The notes under the pieces: generated by a model
Seen by the model: the letters and a program-made list of their open reading frames with translations, nothing else
Database searches by the model: none
What the model was told of the DNA's origin: nothing
Assembly: GCA_016934895.1 (NCBI GenBank)
Contig: JAFGRZ010000186.1
Coordinates: 1 to 5,588, forward strand
DNA from: Candidatus Aminicenantota bacterium
GTDB lineage: Bacteria; Acidobacteriota; Aminicenantia; Aminicenantales; UBA8522
Length of the DNA: 5,588 nt
Direction of reading: 5' to 3'
Made by a program: the position numbers and the translations under genes
Part shown: in pieces, positions 5,234-5,588 of the stretch
Layout: each line of letters starts with the position of its first letter
How positions within the stretch are numbered: the stretch's first letter is position 1

Positions 5234-5588
5234 ATGAGCGGAATGCAAAGCGCACCGGGAGCCGAGATCGTCCTCGACGGCCGTCATTACCTGTACTTCG
5301 GAGGAACGGGCTATTACGGACTGCAGGGCCATCCCGCCGTCATCCGGGCGGGCATGCGGGCCTTCCCCGGGTACGGAATCCACAGCGCCACGGGGAGAGC
5401 CGGATTCGGCGACAATCCGGTGCTCCTCAAGGTGGAAAGCCTCCTGAAGGAATTCTTCCAGGAAAAGGATGCCGTTTACTTCGGTTCCGGGTATCTCGCA
5501 AACTTCATCCTTGGCCAGGCTCTGGCCGGACTGGTCGATGTTGTGTTCGTGGACGAGCTCGCCCATTTCGCCGTGACCGACGCCGTCT
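5234..5588 (+). CDS. PLP-dependent aminotransferase class I/II, alpha-oxoamine synthase-like (BioF/KBL family), N-terminal part
   Basis: 118 codons are visible before the window ends; the catalytic lysine lies beyond the edge. Fold-type I PLP enzymes of this family join an amino acid to an acyl-CoA: 8-amino-7-oxononanoate synthase, 2-amino-3-ketobutyrate CoA ligase, serine palmitoyltransferase. Seen here: YFGGTGYYGLQGHPAVIRA (21-39), in the position of BioF N-YLGL--HP; the SATGRAGFGDN segment (51-61) ahead of the E68-x-x-L core; YFGSGYLANF (82-91), like BioF FSSGYAAN; and VDELAHF (106-112), where H111 matches the histidine that stacks on the PLP ring. ATG codons at 5225, 5234 and 5243 are all in frame. 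AAGGGA at 5218-5223 is too close to 5225 and 10 nt from 5234, so 5234 is preferred. Family secure; substrate not determinable from this half. No biotin or threonine pathway genes are visible. Confidence 0.85.
   Translation, partial: MSGMQSAPGAEIVLDGRHYLYFGGTGYYGLQGHPAVIRAGMRAFPGYGIHSATGRAGFGDNPVLLKVESLLKEFFQEKDAVYFGSGYLANFILGQALAGLVDVVFVDELAHFAVTDAV

Noticed and set aside
4501..5235. 244-codon open frame on the minus strand, antisense to yggS
   Set aside because: The plus strand encodes an unmistakable YggS protein; the antisense product shows no family resemblance and overlaps the divergent promoter region.

Overview
The window is GC-rich bacterial chromosome with tightly packed genes. All six complete genes end in TGA. 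The content (animal-type transketolase, stand-alone diiron four-helix proteins, a type-2 dGTPase and a long-form 3-hydroxyacyl-CoA dehydrogenase) suits a free-living, probably anaerobic or microaerophilic, non-enteric bacterium. An Acidobacteriota/Aminicenantes-like or deltaproteobacterial-like lineage would fit, but this is inferred from gene style only. No mobile element, CRISPR array, tRNA or rRNA gene was seen.

Layout. (1) 1-707, minus strand: N-terminal 235 codons of a transketolase, running off the left edge. (2) 708-985: divergent intergenic region with a minus-strand -10 box for transketolase, a perfect 8-bp inverted repeat, and a plausible plus-strand promoter. (3) 986-2221, plus strand: two tandem ferritin-like (rubrerythrin-type) four-helix proteins without a rubredoxin domain, followed by a 59-residue protein with a CPHC...CPGC zinc-ribbon or rubredoxin-like metal site. 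All three lie in one reading frame, separated only by TGA codons. (4) 2230-4475, minus strand: a two-gene operon, 3-hydroxyacyl-CoA dehydrogenase then dGTPase, with 2 nt between them. It converges on the zinc-ribbon gene with only 8 nt between stop codons. (5) 4476-4560: a short divergent promoter region with a near-ideal extended -10 promoter on the minus strand. (6) 4561-5588, plus strand: a YggS/PLPBP pyridoxal-phosphate homeostasis protein, then the N-terminal part of a PLP-dependent alpha-oxoamine-synthase-like enzyme (BioF/KBL family), running off the right edge.

How they may work together. The last pair makes sense together: a PLP-handling protein next to a PLP enzyme. The least explained unit is 986-2221. 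Rubrerythrins normally carry a diiron four-helix domain and a small Cys4 iron domain in one chain. Here two diverged diiron-like domains and a small Cys4 protein are separate, adjacent, co-directional and in the same frame, which suggests a split or rearranged rubrerythrin-like metal/redox module. That function is inference. The other genes are ordinary central metabolism.
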